In this document: one piece after another, positions 53,724-62,528 of the stretch | How positions within the stretch are numbered: position 1 is the first letter of the stretch | Layout of the letters: each line of letters opens with the position of its first letter | Assembly (NCBI GenBank): GCA_016190825.1 | Contig: JACPPV010000009.1 | Location: forward strand, 151,786 to 215,785 | DNA length: 64,000 nucleotides | From: Chloroflexota bacterium | GTDB lineage: Bacteria > Chloroflexota > Dehalococcoidia > Dehalococcoidales > UBA2162 | Direction: 5' to 3' | The notes under the pieces: generated by a model | Told to the model about the DNA's origin: nothing | Seen by the model: only the letters and a program-made list of their open reading frames with translations | The model's database searches: none | Program-made: the position numbers and the translations under genes

Positions 53724-53733
53724 CTCTTGTCAA
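53705..53733 (-). promoter_or_regulatory. Sigma70-type promoter of the gvp operon
   Basis: On the minus strand, TTGACA (53728-53733) and CATAAT (53705-53710) are separated by exactly 17 nt. Predicted start of transcription is about 53698. No other strong promoter is seen between it and gvpA. Confidence 0.85.
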
Positions 53734-53970
53734 TACCTTTTGGCAACTTTTTTTTGACTGATGGCATATCTTTTTCCGGTGGTGAAACAGGGGGCGAAAA
53801 TGTGGCATTCAGCGCCATGACAGGTTAAAGATGACAATAACCAGGAAATAAAAATCTTTGCTTTTGCTGGCGGGAGTGGGTATGGAGTGTGCTATCATAA
53901 ATAATGAGGGCGTTTCCGTGGACTTGATTTCCCGCCTTGGCCGGATAAAATCATTTGTGTGGAGGGGAGA

Positions 53971-55161
53971 ATGACCACTCAACGCTTTTTGGTGAGCCTG
54001 TTTCTTATTTTGATGCTCCTTGCTGCCTGTACCGGTCCAACTTCACCGCAGGCGCCAGCTCCGGAGCCATCCCCTGCTGCCCCCTTATCTCCACCCGTAG
54101 CTGTGCCGACGCCCCAGCCTCCTGTCATCCCGCCTGCCAAGTCGCCATTAACGCCATCGCTCCCCCCGACGTTACCGGAACAGCCAGTCATCACGTCCCT
54201 GGTAAAGAACCTGGAAATTCCTTGGGCGCTTGATTTTCTGCCGGATGGCAGCATCGTCTTGACCGAGCGGCCGGGAAGGGTAAGGCTTGTCGACAGGGAA
54301 GGCCGTTTGCAAGCTCAGCCAATTTTCGTTGTGGCGGACGTCGCTCCGCGTGGGGAGGGCGGCTTACTCGGGATTGCCGTTCACCCCGATTTCGAGGAGA
54401 ACCAGTTCATTTACATTTATTACACCTACCAGAGCGGCGGCAATCTGGCGAACAAAGTGGTGCGTCTAATAAAGCAGGGAGACGCATTCGTTGAGGACCA
54501 GATCATTATCGAAGGTATTCCCGGAGCCACGATTCACGATGGCGGCAGGATAAAGTTTGGGCCTGATGGCTCTCTATATATCGGCGCTGGCGATGCCGCC
54601 GTTCCTAACCTGGCCCAGGACAAGGATGCCCTTGCCGGAAAAATCCTGCGGCTGAGTGATGACGGCGCAATCCCGCCGGACAATCCTTTTCACGGTTCCC
54701 CGCTCTACTCCATGGGACATCGCAACCCACAGGGCTTGGCGTGGGATGATCTGGGTAGACTGTGGGAGACCGAGCATGGCTCCTCCGCGACCGATGAATT
54801 GAATCTCATCGAGGCCGGCAAGAATTATGGCTGGCCCATCATCCGCGGTGATGAGACACGCGAAGGGCTGGTCAGCCCAATGATACACAGCGGAACGGCG
54901 ACCTGGGCGCCTTCCGGCATGGCTTTCGCAAATGGCTCACTCTTCTTTGCCGGATTGCGAGGCCAGTCATTATTCCAGTTCACCCCGGACGACCCGCAAG
55001 CAGGGTTGCGGCGCCACCTGCAAGACCGTTTTGGCCGTTTGCGTGACGTCGTCCTCGGCCCGGATGGTTTTCTATATCTGCTGACCAATAACCGGGACGG
55101 CCGGGGAGTGTCTTCCGCCGATGATGACCAGCTTATCCGCATAGACCCGAAAAGACTTTAG
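53971..55161 (+). CDS. PQQ-dependent sugar dehydrogenase-like lipoprotein
   Basis: About 396 residues from ATG 53971 (GGAGGGGAG upstream). The signal peptide ends in a lipobox (LLAAC), followed by a Pro-rich spacer (residues 25-70). The catalytic domain has the glucose/sorbosone dehydrogenase signatures: WALDFLPDGSIVLTERPGRVR, GEGGLLGIAVHPDF, GHRNPQGLAWD and TEHGSSATDELN. It is a six-bladed propeller that likely oxidises aldoses with PQQ as cofactor outside the membrane. PQQ biosynthesis genes are not in the window. Divergent from the gvp operon. Confidence 0.9.
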   Translation: MTTQRFLVSLFLILMLLAACTGPTSPQAPAPEPSPAAPLSPPVAVPTPQPPVIPPAKSPLTPSLPPTLPEQPVITSLVKNLEIPWALDFLPDGSIVLTERPGRVRLVDREGRLQAQPIFVVADVAPRGEGGLLGIAVHPDFEENQFIYIYYTYQSGGNLANKVVRLIKQGDAFVEDQIIIEGIPGATIHDGGRIKFGPDGSLYIGAGDAAVPNLAQDKDALAGKILRLSDDGAIPPDNPFHGSPLYSMGHRNPQGLAWDDLGRLWETEHGSSATDELNLIEAGKNYGWPIIRGDETREGLVSPMIHSGTATWAPSGMAFANGSLFFAGLRGQSLFQFTPDDPQAGLRRHLQDRFGRLRDVVLGPDGFLYLLTNNRDGRGVSSADDDQLIRIDPKRL

Positions 55162-55231
55162 CCAGGTCAGGCCGTTTCCGCCATGACTACATCCTGTCGT
55201 CGCGGCAGACTCGCCTTGACACTTAGCGAAG

Positions 55232-55260
55232 TTGACAAAACGGCGGACACAATCTATATT
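55232..55260 (+). promoter_or_regulatory. Promoter of trpB2
   Basis: TTGACA (55232-55237) and TATATT (55255-55260) are separated by 17 nt. The leader to the start codon is about 54-70 nt and holds the hairpin at 55294-55313. Confidence 0.75.
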
Positions 55261-55293
55261 TAGCCAAGCAATTCCGCTCATTCGGGAAAATAC

Positions 55294-55313
55294 GGTGGCA
55301 GATTACTGCCACC
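55294..55313 (+). promoter_or_regulatory. Leader hairpin before trpB2
   Basis: GGTGGCAG (55294-55301) and CTGCCACC (55306-55313) form a perfect 8-bp stem with ATTA loop in the trpB2 leader, flanked by two CGGGAAAAT repeats. It could sequester the translation start or be a protein-binding site. Confidence 0.5.
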
Positions 55314-55320
55314 CGGGAAA

Positions 55321-56703
55321 ATGACAGGAGGCACAGTGGAAAGAACGAAATTTGTCCTTGATGAAAAAGACATGCCCACTTTCTGGTACAATATCCTCCC
55401 TGACCTGCCGGTGCCGTTGCCGCCGGTAATGCATCCCGGCACGGGGCAGCCGGTAACTCCCAACGATCTGGCGCCGCTTTTTCCCATGGCGCTTATCATG
55501 CAGGAGTTCAGCCCAGAGCGGTACATTGAGATACCAGACGAAGTGCAGGCGGTTTACCGCTCCTGGCGGCCGACCACCCTATTTCGAGCGCACCGGCTGG
55601 AAAAGGCGCTGGATACGCCGGCCAGGATATACTACAAGTATGAGGGGAGCAGCCCTGCCGGCAGCCACAAGCCTAACACGGCTGTCGCCCAGGCCTATTA
55701 CAACAGGCAGGAGGGTGTCAAACGCCTGACTACTGAGACTGGCGCCGGGCAGTGGGGCAGCTCGCTTGCCTTCGGCTGTATGCTTTTCGGCCTGGAGCTG
55801 AAGGTATATATGGTCAAAGTTAGTTACCACCAGAAGCCTTACCGCCGCATCATGATGGAGACCTGGGGGGCTAAATGTATTCCCAGCCCGAGCCTTGATA
55901 CCAACGCCGGGCGCACCGTGCTGGCAAGGGACCCGGAATCGCCGGGCAGCCTGGGTATTGCCATCAGTGAGGCAGTCGAAGATGCCGCCACCCGTGATGA
56001 TACGCACTATTCCCTGGGAAGCGTCCTCAACCATGTCCTGATGCACCAGACCATCATCGGCCAGGAAGCCAAAAAGCAGATGGAGATGGCCGGTTTTTAC
56101 CCGGATATCATCGTCGGCTGTGTAGGCGGCGGCTCGAACTTCGCCGGCATGTTTCTGCCTTTCCTCAAGGACAAAATCGATGGCAGGAAGCCTGACCTGC
56201 GGATCATCAATGTGGAGCCGGCAAGCTGTCCCACCCTCACCAAGGGGCTTTACGCCTATGACTTTGGCGATGAGGCGGGGATGACGCCGTTGCTGAAGAT
56301 GCATACGCTGGGGCACAAATTTATCCCGCCGCCGGTCCATGCCGGCGGGCTACGCTACCATGGCATGGCGCCCATCATATGCCACGTTTATAAACTTGGC
56401 CTGGTAGAGGCGAGGGCTGTAGGTCAACTGGCCACCTTTGAGGCCGGCCTGACCTTTGCCCGCACCGAAGGCATCGTCAGCGCGCCGGAAACCAACCACG
56501 CCATCAGGGTGGTAATCGATGAAGCACTGAAGTGCCGGGAATCCGGCGAGGCAAAGACTATCCTGCTGGCGCACAGCGGGCACGGTCATTTCGATATGGC
56601 TGCCTATGAGAGCTATCTTACCGGGAAGCTCGCCGATTACGAGTATCCGGAAGACAGGGTACGGGAGGCTCTGGCATCATTACCACAGGTGCCCACCGCA
56701 TAA
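55321..56703 (+). CDS. trpB: Tryptophan synthase beta chain, TrpB2 type
   Basis: 460 residues from ATG 55321, or 455 from GTG 55336, which has AGGAGG four bases upstream; either start is possible. The PLP lysine is in GSHKPNT (Lys117), and the phosphate-binding loop is [10 protein letters not shown] near residue 264. The extra N-terminal region (residues 1-80) and the loop insertions mark the TrpB2 subgroup, which makes tryptophan from indole and serine without TrpA. No trpA is adjacent. Confidence 0.9.
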   Translation: MTGGTVERTKFVLDEKDMPTFWYNILPDLPVPLPPVMHPGTGQPVTPNDLAPLFPMALIMQEFSPERYIEIPDEVQAVYRSWRPTTLFRAHRLEKALDTPARIYYKYEGSSPAGSHKPNTAVAQAYYNRQEGVKRLTTETGAGQWGSSLAFGCMLFGLELKVYMVKVSYHQKPYRRIMMETWGAKCIPSPSLDTNAGRTVLARDPESPGSLGIAISEAVEDAATRDDTHYSLGSVLNHVLMHQTIIGQEAKKQMEMAGFYPDIIVGCVGGGSNFAGMFLPFLKDKIDGRKPDLRIINVEPASCPTLTKGLYAYDFGDEAGMTPLLKMHTLGHKFIPPPVHAGGLRYHGMAPIICHVYKLGLVEARAVGQLATFEAGLTFARTEGIVSAPETNHAIRVVIDEALKCRESGEAKTILLAHSGHGHFDMAAYESYLTGKLADYEYPEDRVREALASLPQVPTA

Positions 56704-56826
56704 AAGCGAGGTGATATCATTACTGCATTGTGCTGATATTCGTGCGCGGCGTGTGCTTGATACGGAAGCAGGAATCCAGTTGGCTCGTGCTGGCGCACAC
56801 CTGTTTCCCCGATATGAGAGGGAGAA

Positions 56827-57741
56827 CTAACCTGCCACGAACCATCCTACTACCTGCCTGATTTCGTCGTATGCATCCTTTCCGATGTCAAACCACCGAA
56901 TTCTCTTATCGCTCAGGCGGAACCAGGCGTACTGGTGACGCGCCACGCGGTGCGTCTCGAGCTTGATTTTCTCAATGGCGGACTCCAAGGACAGTTCCCC
57001 CCCCAAGTACCGGGCGATCTCTTTGTAGCCAATGCCGGACGTCGAAGGTAGGTCTAAGCCGTATCCCATATCCACTAGTTTCGCAACCTCGTCAATCAGG
57101 TCATGTTCAATCATTTTGTCCACGCGGACATCAATTCTCCGGTAGAGCTCAGCGCGGTCGGTGGTCAGACCGATGATGAGGCCATCGAAAGGCGGCGGAT
57201 CTTTTCGTTGCGCTTCGGAGAAAAGAACGCCGGCGCGGCAGACCTCGAGGGCACGTATTACCCGCCGCACATCGCTGGGGTCAATCTTCTGCGCTGCCGC
57301 TAGGTCTATCTCTGTTAGCTCCCGATAAAGCTCATCTGCTCCACCACTGGTTGCCCGTGACCACATCTCGCGCCTGAATTCAGGGTCGGGCGCCACTGGC
57401 GGTATCGTCCAGCCTTCCAGCACCGCCCAGACGTATAGACCGCTGCCGCCGACAAGCAGGGGAAGTTTGCCCCGGAGTTGAATATCATCTATAGCCTGGT
57501 AAGCCATTCCCTGGTACTGGGCAAGGCTGAAATCATCATCAGGATTGACAATATCGATAAGATGATGGGGAACCAGGGACTGTTCCTCTTTCGACGGCTT
57601 GGCGGTGCCGATATGCATGTAGCGATAGACCTGGCGGCTATCGGCATTCACTATTTCGCCGCTAAATTCCCGGGCAAGGCGGAGGGCAAGTTCGGTTTTG
57701 CCGATGGCTGTCGGGCCGACGATAGCTACAACCTGCTTCAT
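56827..57741 (-). CDS. miaA: tRNA dimethylallyltransferase
   Basis: 304 residues. The P-loop GPTAIGKTELAL near residue 9, DSRQVYRYMHIGTAKPS near 35, and SGIGYKEIARYL near 246 are diagnostic of MiaA, which adds the dimethylallyl group to A37 of tRNAs reading codons that begin with U. It lies at the end of the minus-strand block that starts with pgk. Confidence 0.95.
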   Translation of the reverse strand: MKQVVAIVGPTAIGKTELALRLAREFSGEIVNADSRQVYRYMHIGTAKPSKEEQSLVPHHLIDIVNPDDDFSLAQYQGMAYQAIDDIQLRGKLPLLVGGSGLYVWAVLEGWTIPPVAPDPEFRREMWSRATSGGADELYRELTEIDLAAAQKIDPSDVRRVIRALEVCRAGVLFSEAQRKDPPPFDGLIIGLTTDRAELYRRIDVRVDKMIEHDLIDEVAKLVDMGYGLDLPSTSGIGYKEIARYLGGELSLESAIEKIKLETHRVARHQYAWFRLSDKRIRWFDIGKDAYDEIRQVVGWFVAG

Positions 57742-57789
57742 GGTTCACGTAATGTTGCGAGGCGTTCCCGATCTCAGCCGGCAGCACGC

Positions 57790-57990
57790 CTATTTCTGGC
57801 TGTAGCTTTTGCCCTGGCCAAATGCAAATTTCATCGGGCACCAGGCAATTGCGGCCGTAATCACCTCAATGCCGCCAAGCACTACCAGTATCACCGTCAC
57901 CCATGCTGCAAGCTTGGCTGATAGTGCCAGTCCCGCGATGATTGCCGCCACACCGAGAATAGCTCTGATCCATCTTTCTGGCGTTCCCAT
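57790..57990 (-). CDS. DUF2892 family small membrane protein
   Basis: 66 residues with two transmembrane segments (WIRAILGVAAIIAGLALSA and AAWVTVILVVLGGIEVITAAI) and the CPMKFAFG end typical of DUF2892/YgaP-like C-terminal domains. Role unknown; it may act with a rhodanese elsewhere. Located between tpiA and miaA on the same strand. Confidence 0.85.
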   Translation of the reverse strand: MGTPERWIRAILGVAAIIAGLALSAKLAAWVTVILVVLGGIEVITAAIAWCPMKFAFGQGKSYSQK

Positions 57991-58063
57991 GTTGCGCTTC
58001 AGTTTTATATGGAACCTCCTTTTGAAGTTAAATGGAGAGACAACCTCTCTCGCAATTCTTCTA

Positions 58064-58825
58064 TCAGGTCCCCTTGGTCACCCAGGTCTGGTTGACGATG
58101 CTGGCGAACTGGGCCGCCTTCAAGCTTGCCCCGCCGACCAGTGCGCCGTCAATCTCGCGCTCCTCAATGAACTCCTCGATGTTGTCCGCGGTGACGCTGC
58201 CGCCATACAGGATGCGCAGGTCTCCGGCATTGCCTTTGCCATAGAGCACAGAAAACTGCTCCCTGATCAGCCCGATGGTCTCATTCGCCTGGTCTCCGGT
58301 AGCGGCTTTGCCGGTGCCAATCGCCCAGATAGGTTCGTAGGCGATGACCAGGTCCCGGGGATACTCTATTCCGGCGAGCCCCTCTTTCACCTGGCGTGTC
58401 ACTACATCTTTTGTTATTCCGGCCTCGTTGTCCTGGAGCTTTTCCCCGATGCACATAATCGGTTTCAGTCCTGCCTTCAGGGCAGCCCGGAGCTTTTTGT
58501 TGACAATCTCATCGGTCTCGCCGAAATGCTGCCTCCGCTCAGAATGCCCAATGATAACATACTCGCAGAGCCCTGTCAGCATGAGCGGGGAAATCTCGCC
58601 GGTGTAGGCGCCTTTTTCTTCGAAATACAGGTTCTGCGCTCCGAGTTTTATGGTGGTTCCGGTAATGGCATTCTTTACCGCAGTAAGGGAAACAAAGGGA
58701 GGACACACGACCTTTTCAATGCCATCAATCCTGTCCAGGTCAGAGCGCATCTCGGCTACGATTTTTACGGCCTCGTCAACCGTAGTGTTCATTTTCCAGT
58801 TACCGGCTATAAGAGGTGTCCGCAT
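58064..58825 (-). CDS. tpiA: Triosephosphate isomerase
   Basis: 253 residues. N-terminal AGNWKMN carries the substrate lysine. The catalytic histidine is in YVIIGHSERRQHF near residue 97. The catalytic glutamate follows in AYEPIWAIGTGKAA near 168, and the GGSV loop is near 211. It interconverts dihydroxyacetone phosphate and glyceraldehyde-3-phosphate. It follows apgM by 9 nt. Confidence 0.96.
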   Translation of the reverse strand: MRTPLIAGNWKMNTTVDEAVKIVAEMRSDLDRIDGIEKVVCPPFVSLTAVKNAITGTTIKLGAQNLYFEEKGAYTGEISPLMLTGLCEYVIIGHSERRQHFGETDEIVNKKLRAALKAGLKPIMCIGEKLQDNEAGITKDVVTRQVKEGLAGIEYPRDLVIAYEPIWAIGTGKAATGDQANETIGLIREQFSVLYGKGNAGDLRILYGGSVTADNIEEFIEEREIDGALVGGASLKAAQFASIVNQTWVTKGT

Positions 58826-58834
58826 TTTATTCTC

Positions 58835-60040
58835 CTAAGCCCCGAATTTATTCAGCTTTAAGGCGTGTGCCATCGCCAGGGGCATGATATCCGTCGCTGA
58901 AATCCGTCCCAACCCGCCGGTGCGGCAAGCCGATTCGGAAAATTTGCTCAGGTTGTCCGGGCGGCACCAGCGGGAGTAGAGCAGCACCGGCACTGGATGC
59001 CAGCTATGTGCTTTGAGCATCGCTGGAGTGGAGTGGTCTCCTGTTACCACAAGTACATCCGGCTGTAAGCCGGACAGGACGGGTAGAGCCCGGTCAATTT
59101 CCTCAATCACCGCCACCTTGCGGTCGAAATCGCCGTCTTCACCGGCGGCGTCGGCTCCTTTGATGTGCACGAAGAAGAAGTCGTAATCTTTGTAGTTCTT
59201 GGCTAACGTTTCGAACTCTTCTGCGACCGTGCCGCCCGTGGACAGGGTGTTCATGCCCACCAGTCGCGCCAGCCCCCGATACATAGGGTAGCTGGCAACA
59301 GCCGCAGGTGTGAGCTTGTAGATCTCTGACACAGTCGGCCAGTCAGGGCGCTGAGAAAAGCCGCGAAGAAGCGCCATATTCGCCGGATAATGCCCGGCGA
59401 GGATTTCCTTCGCCTTTTTCGCAAATTCGTTGGCGATTCTGGCAGTTTCTTCGGCGGCTGGAGCGAGGGCGGCGATTGCGAGTGGCGGTACGCCGGTCCT
59501 CTGGGGGTCAGAGTCGGCAAGCTCTGCGCTAAGACCTGTCCCACGGAACACGCCGATGAAACGGTAGTCCTTCGCCGGTTCTACCAGGACCTTGGCGTTG
59601 CCGATGCTCATGCCATTGAGCAAGCGAGACAGCTCGACGCATTTGTCCGTTGAGATACGCCCTGCACGGCGGTCTGTGATCCGGCCAGCCTCGTCTATGG
59701 TGCAGAAATTACCCCGCGCGACGACATCACCGGGCTCCAGGGGAAAGTCGATGCCGACAGCCTCGAGGACACCACGCCCGATATTGTAGGCGACCGGGTC
59801 ATAGCCGAAGAGTCCCAGATGGCCGGGTGAGCTACCCGGAGTTATCCCCGGCCCGATGGGATTGCTTAGGCCGCACATTCCTGTGCCTGCAAGACGATCA
59901 AGGTTGAGGGTTTTTGCCGTCTCCAGCTCGGTACCGCCGGTTCCCGGGCGTGGCAATCCGCCCACTCCATCAATAACGAGCAGAATTATTTTCGACGGTG
60001 TGACTATTGAAAGAGACTTTATGAGGTCTAGAGCAGCCAT
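58835..60040 (-). CDS. apgM: 2,3-bisphosphoglycerate-independent phosphoglycerate mutase, archaeal type
   Basis: 401 residues of the alkaline phosphatase-like superfamily. Features are LLVIDGVGGLPRPGTGGTELETAKTLNLDRLAG (metal ligand aspartate), the nucleophile segment SPGHLGLFGYDP with its serine, and the DGDFDRKVAVIEEID and VVTGDHSTPAMLKAHSWHPVPVLL metal-binding motifs. It isomerises 3- and 2-phosphoglycerate. The type is common in archaea and Chloroflexi. Two bases separate it from pgk. Confidence 0.94.
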   Translation of the reverse strand: MAALDLIKSLSIVTPSKIILLVIDGVGGLPRPGTGGTELETAKTLNLDRLAGTGMCGLSNPIGPGITPGSSPGHLGLFGYDPVAYNIGRGVLEAVGIDFPLEPGDVVARGNFCTIDEAGRITDRRAGRISTDKCVELSRLLNGMSIGNAKVLVEPAKDYRFIGVFRGTGLSAELADSDPQRTGVPPLAIAALAPAAEETARIANEFAKKAKEILAGHYPANMALLRGFSQRPDWPTVSEIYKLTPAAVASYPMYRGLARLVGMNTLSTGGTVAEEFETLAKNYKDYDFFFVHIKGADAAGEDGDFDRKVAVIEEIDRALPVLSGLQPDVLVVTGDHSTPAMLKAHSWHPVPVLLYSRWCRPDNLSKFSESACRTGGLGRISATDIMPLAMAHALKLNKFGA

Positions 60041-60042
60041 TG

Positions 60043-61260
60043 TTAACGCACCAACCTTCTGGCTTCCCGCGAGTCTTTGTCCAGTAGAGCCTCAACGCCG
60101 GGGAGTTTCTCTCCGCCGAGAAACTGGAGTGAAGCACCGCCGCCGGTCGAAACAAAAGTCATCTTCTCGGTCAGTTCCATGTTGGTAACAATCTCGGCCG
60201 TGGAGCCTCCCCCGATGATGGTGGTTGCTTTAAGGTCGGCAAGCTCATTCGCCATGGCTCTTGTGCCTGCCGCAAACTGGGGCAATTCGAAGATTCCCAT
60301 CGGTCCGTTCCAGAAAACCGTCCGGCACTCGCGCAGCACGGCGGCAAAGTTCTGGACTGTTTCCGGGCCGATATCCACAATGCGGTGCTGCGGCAAAATC
60401 TTGCCCAGTGACGCCACTTCGGCTCTTGCCCCGGGGCCGATTTCCTCTGCCACGATGGCATCAACGGGCAGCATAAGGCGCACACCCTGTTCTCTCGCCG
60501 TGGTCATTAGCCGGGCAGCAGTCTCCACCAGGTCGTCTTCGACCTTTGACTGGCCGACATCGTAAGACTCAGCCTTCAGGAAGGTAGCTGCCATGCCGCC
60601 CCCGACGAGCAAGAAGTCAATCTTTTCAATGATATTTTCCAGTACTGCCACCTTATCGCTGACCTTGGCGCCACCGACCAGCGCGGCAAATGGGCGCTCA
60701 GGGTCCTCAAGAAGGCCCCCGAGCATATCAATCTCTCTCTCGAGTAGAAACCCTGCAACCGAAGGGATAAAATCAGCAATGCCGCTTATGGAAGCATGCG
60801 CGCGATGGGAGGCGCCGAAGGCATCGTTTACGAAAATATCGGCGAGACTCGCCAGAGCGCGTGCAAAAGCCGGATTTCCCTTCTCCTCGTCGGGATGGAA
60901 ACGCACATTCTCGAGCAGTAAGACCTGCCCTTCGCGCAGGCTTACCACCGCCTTTCGCACGTCCGGGCCAATGCAGTCCGCGGTCGTGCTTACAGGCTGA
61001 CCCAGGAGCTGTGAAAGCCTTTTTACTACCGGCGTGAGTCTCATTGACTCAACTACCTTACCGTCGGGCCGACCCAGGTGAGAGCAGAGAATAATTCTGG
61101 CTTTGCTATCGATAAGGTATTTAATGGTGGGCAGAGCTGCCCGGATGCGGCTGTCATCAGTTATAGCGCCGGTCTTCTCGTCAAACGGCACATTGAAATC
61201 AACTCTGACGAAAACTCTCTTCCCCGCCACCGCAACGTCTCTCACCGTCAGCTTCTTCAT
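60043..61260 (-). CDS. pgk: Phosphoglycerate kinase
   Basis: 405 residues. The N-terminal RVDFNVPFDEKTG, LCSHLGRPDG near 60, NDAFGASHRAHASISG near 160, ALVGGAKVSDK and the closing GGGSTAEIV and STGGGASLQFLGG are all PGK signatures. First gene of the glycolytic operon pgk-apgM-tpiA, so these three steps are co-regulated. It transfers phosphate from 1,3-bisphosphoglycerate to ADP. Confidence 0.96.
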   Translation of the reverse strand: MKKLTVRDVAVAGKRVFVRVDFNVPFDEKTGAITDDSRIRAALPTIKYLIDSKARIILCSHLGRPDGKVVESMRLTPVVKRLSQLLGQPVSTTADCIGPDVRKAVVSLREGQVLLLENVRFHPDEEKGNPAFARALASLADIFVNDAFGASHRAHASISGIADFIPSVAGFLLEREIDMLGGLLEDPERPFAALVGGAKVSDKVAVLENIIEKIDFLLVGGGMAATFLKAESYDVGQSKVEDDLVETAARLMTTAREQGVRLMLPVDAIVAEEIGPGARAEVASLGKILPQHRIVDIGPETVQNFAAVLRECRTVFWNGPMGIFELPQFAAGTRAMANELADLKATTIIGGGSTAEIVTNMELTEKMTFVSTGGGASLQFLGGEKLPGVEALLDKDSREARRLVR

Positions 61261-61687
61261 GGTCCTCCTCTAGCGGCCAGACTTTGGGCTAAACTTCGTT
61301 GCAGGAAGCTCCGAATCCGCAAATGGCACTGTTGGCATTAACCTGGATAAATGTCACTGATACAGGGGTTGTCTCATTTGTCAGGTTAGCCAGAAATCTT
61401 CATCATACTATCAACGGGCGGAAGGAGTTGTCAAGCAATCACGATGAACCATTATCCGTGAGTTTGAATTCAGGAAACCACCTTGACGTTGTCATTGCGA
61501 GGAACACGTTCCCCTTCACCACGTTCAGGGTCAGTGTAAACTCCGAGACGAAGTAATCCGTCTGTAATCAGTGAGGGAGCGGATTGTTTCGCTAACGCTC
61601 GCAATGAAAATTAGATTTTCCGAGAATCCACGGATTACGGATGAATCGGGATTGACGCGGCATCGCGACTTTGCTAGACTGCCAAGA
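61261..61687. repeat. Inverted-repeat element in the gap before the DedA gene
   Basis: TCATTGCGAG (61492-61501) and CTCGCAATGA (61598-61607) are perfect 10-bp arms enclosing about 96 bases; inner partial arms GACGAAGTAATCC and GGATTGTTTCGC pair too. This resembles small palindromic elements carrying a GCGAGGAGC/GCGACGAAGCAATC theme that recur in bacterial genomes. The remainder of the gap has no gene. Confidence 0.65.
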
Positions 61688-62359
61688 ATGGAGTCCATCG
61701 AGCAGTCGATCATTGCTTTCATCAGCCAGGTATATGGCTTGATGCAGTGGCCGGGCGTGGTGGCACTTATGGCCATCGAAAGCGCCAGTATTCCTTTGCC
61801 GAGTGAGATTATTATGCCCCTTGCCGGCTGGATGCTTGTCAGGGAGCAGAACTTGCCCGCGGTCTACACTCTCGTAGCGGGAGCGTGGGGAGCCCTCGGC
61901 TGCACCATTGGCTCGGTCATCGCCTATGGCATCGGGGCGGGGGGAGGACGTCCCTTTCTTAGGAGATACGGAAAGTATTTTCTCATTCATCACCACGATC
62001 TAGAACTTGCCGATAAATGGTTCGAGCGGCGGGGGAGTTTGACAGCCTTTTCCTCCCGGTTACTGCCAGTGGTGCGCACTTTCATCAGCCTGCCGGCGGG
62101 TATTGCCCGGATGAATTTTCCAAGGTTCCTCATTTACACCTTTGCCGGCTCTTTCATCTGGTGCACCGCGCTGGCTTATGGTGGCTACAAACTTGGCGAG
62201 CACTGGGAACAGCTTCGCTTGGTGATGCGTCCTTTTGACCCGCTTATCGGAGCTGTGATTATTGTGCTTGTCGTCCTGTACGTTTACCGGCATGTCAGGC
62301 GGGCGCAGGCAGAAAAGCGGTCCGCCGTCGCTGGTCAGCGTGACCTGATCGAGAGTTGA
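61688..62359 (+). CDS. DedA family membrane protein
   Basis: 223 residues from ATG 61688; upstream frame to 61571 runs through the repeat and is unlikely to be translated. The DedA motifs ESASIPLPSEIIMPLAG near residue 31, GAWGALGCTIGSVIAYGIGAGGGRPF and the FSSRLLPVVRTFISLPAGIARM segment near 125 are present. DedA proteins are flippase/transport-like inner-membrane proteins that sustain membrane energetics. Four to five transmembrane segments. Confidence 0.9.
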   Translation: MESIEQSIIAFISQVYGLMQWPGVVALMAIESASIPLPSEIIMPLAGWMLVREQNLPAVYTLVAGAWGALGCTIGSVIAYGIGAGGGRPFLRRYGKYFLIHHHDLELADKWFERRGSLTAFSSRLLPVVRTFISLPAGIARMNFPRFLIYTFAGSFIWCTALAYGGYKLGEHWEQLRLVMRPFDPLIGAVIIVLVVLYVYRHVRRAQAEKRSAVAGQRDLIES

Positions 62360-62454
62360 AGAACCATAGTGGTATTTTGTTGCCAGGGTAGAGGCAGTCC
62401 GGCAGTTGACCTCGTCTTCCGGCTCATGCTAAATTTTGAATGAAGGTGCAGTTC

Positions 62455-62528
62455 GTCCCTGTAGCTCAGTTGGACAGAGCGGCTGCCTTCTAAGCAGTTG
62501 GTCGGGCGTTCGAATCGCCCCAGGGACA
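62455..62528 (+). tRNA. tRNA-Arg (anticodon UCU)
   Basis: The acceptor stem GTCCCTG pairs with CAGGGAC, the D-arm is GCTC...GAGC, the anticodon stem GCTGC/GCAGT holds the loop CTTCTAA (anticodon TCT), and the T-arm GGGCG TTCGAAT CGCCC is complete. The discriminator base is A. CCA is not encoded. The anticodon reads AGA/AGG arginine codons. Confidence 0.95.

Larger units (their letters stand above)
53468..53970. other. Intergenic region with gvp promoter and long leader
   Basis: Between gvpA and the divergent sugar dehydrogenase gene. The minus-strand promoter is at 53705-53733, giving a leader of about 230 nt before gvpA. The part from 53734 to 53970 shows AT-rich stretches and no gene. Confidence 0.7.

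Noticed and set aside
57809-58861. Plus-strand frame of 350 codons opposite tpiA
   Set aside because: Antisense to tpiA and the DUF2892 gene, both of which have clear family signatures.
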